NCBI GenBank assembly: GCA_020063545.1
Contig: JAGUUF010000155.1
Location: 1-5,496 of the forward strand
Source: Cytophagales bacterium
GTDB taxonomy: Bacteria > Bacteroidota > Bacteroidia > Cytophagales > Cyclobacteriaceae
Reading direction: 5' to 3'
DNA: 5,496 nt
The position numbers and the translations under genes were made by a program. Positions 4,797-5,496 of this stretch are shown here, piece by piece (position 1 is the stretch's first letter; each line of letters opens with the position of its first letter). The notes beneath the pieces were generated by a model. The model did no database searches. It was given only the letters and a program-made list of their open reading frames with translations, and was not told where the DNA came from.

Positions 4797-5496
4797 CTAA
4801 TGGTCTCCATAATTTTTCTCGCCTGCCCGTACGGCAAAGGGCAGCACATTTTGTTTTGGTGGTAACGGACACGTGGCAAACTCGGTAAACGCACAGGGTG
4901 GATTGTACGCTTTATTGAAGTCAAGAATAACCTTGCCTGAACTGTCCGGAAGGGGTACATACAAATACCTTCCTGCCCCATAGGTTTCACGGGCGTTGGT
5001 TTCATCGCCAAAAATGATGAAGAACTCATCGTTACCTTCATCCAATGCATCGAGGCGGTAGGTTTTACCCTGGTAATCAAACACCAGCGTACCGACCGAA
5101 CGTTGTTGAAGGGTTTGACCAAGCACATTGGTGATTTCAATTGTCCTTGACGAATCGGCCCATTCAACTTTACCCTCCAGGCGCCATGCAGGATCTATGG
5201 GGAAGAATTCTATCCCTTTAAATTCCTTTAAAAGCGGATTTTCCAGATCGCGCAGGCGGATGCCCAGCCTGTCTTCGCGCTTAATGACAAACCAGCGCAG
5301 CGGGCCGTAACCCATGGTGATCCGCGATGAATCCGGGTGATACAATACGCCAGAAGTGATTTCATTTTCATTACAACGGAAAGTAATTCCCGGATTCGCT
5401 TTTACGGTTACCGCCTCGCTCTGAACAATAAAATAGCCTGCCGTTTCCGGTATTTTCCCGGAAGGAAAAACCAGGTCATTTTTGTTTCCGCTTCCG
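4797..5496 (-). CDS. DUF1684 family protein, C-terminal part (runs off right edge)
   Basis: The visible 232 residues are the C-terminal bulk of a DUF1684 protein; the N-terminus, with any signal sequence, lies beyond the window. No biochemical role is known to me for this family. Visible family hallmarks, numbered from the first complete codon (5495-5493), are GSGNKNDLVFP near the beginning, GPLRWFVIKREDRLGIRLRD (65-84), FFIIFGDETNARETYGAGRYLY (158-179), and the signature DFNKAYNPPCAFTEFATCPLPPKQN (192-216). The last contains two conserved Cys, 201 and 209, followed by AGEKNY near the end. The spaced Cys, Asn and Pro pattern could support metal binding or a disulfide, but that is inference. 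A TTG at 5345 is not the true start because the family-conserved frame continues upstream without a stop. It ends with TAG at 4799-4797, one base before trpA, so the two share a transcript. The 5-prime end of that transcript is not visible. Confidence 0.88.
   Translation of the reverse strand, partial: GSGNKNDLVFPSGKIPETAGYFIVQSEAVTVKANPGITFRCNENEITSGVLYHPDSSRITMGYGPLRWFVIKREDRLGIRLRDLENPLLKEFKGIEFFPIDPAWRLEGKVEWADSSRTIEITNVLGQTLQQRSVGTLVFDYQGKTYRLDALDEGNDEFFIIFGDETNARETYGAGRYLYVPLPDSSGKVILDFNKAYNPPCAFTEFATCPLPPKQNVLPFAVRAGEKNYGDH

Noticed and set aside
4796..5167. Extended trpA reading frame reaching back to 5167
   Set aside because: The TrpA family begins at MANRIEEL (4795). The upstream part overlaps the conserved DUF1684 frame and is out-of-frame shadow sequence.
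1..5496. A novel multi-gene defence, mobile or biosynthetic system
   Set aside because: All five genes belong to recognisable housekeeping or widespread families. No recombinase, toxin-antitoxin pair, reverse transcriptase, CRISPR repeat or clustered unknown genes are visible.

Overview
This window looks like a piece of ordinary chromosome from a member of the Bacteroidota, most likely Cytophagales-like. That placement is inference from three things. The gene families and their wording fit: a secreted M14 peptidase with a C-terminal amidotransferase-like domain, a TrpA with the SVFFTAGFPQLNDT style, and a DUF1684 protein. Base composition is moderate. The start of the peptidase gene is A/T-rich and lacks a Shine-Dalgarno sequence, as is usual in that phylum. 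I see no tRNA, rRNA, CRISPR array, insertion sequence or phage gene.

Layout from left to right. (1) A class-III PLP aminotransferase lies on the minus strand (200 N-terminal residues visible, running off the left edge). It probably starts at a GTG at 602 and has a candidate Bacteroidota-type promoter at 653-681. (2) A 177-bp divergent intergenic region follows. (3) A complete 849-residue exported M14 zinc carboxypeptidase-like protein lies on the plus strand (780-3329). (4) A 124-bp gap holds a 25-bp imperfect palindrome, a TATACT box and an unusually strong Shine-Dalgarno sequence. (5) A complete Hsp20 small heat-shock chaperone lies on the plus strand (3454-3891). (6) A hairpin terminator shared by converging genes sits at 3996-4024. 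(7) On the minus strand are trpA (tryptophan synthase alpha chain, 4795-4007) and, one base upstream of it, the C-terminal 232 residues of a DUF1684 protein that runs off the right edge.

The plus-strand peptidase and Hsp20 are separate units, each with its own upstream gap. DUF1684 and trpA are almost certainly co-transcribed, and their junction suggests translational coupling. The partner gene trpB is not visible.

I found no clear undescribed multi-gene system. The points most worth a second look are regulatory: the palindrome and the strong Shine-Dalgarno sequence of hsp20, with possible downstream anti-SD segments that could act as an RNA thermosensor; the DUF1684-trpA junction; and the trpA stop codon lying inside the loop of the shared terminator.
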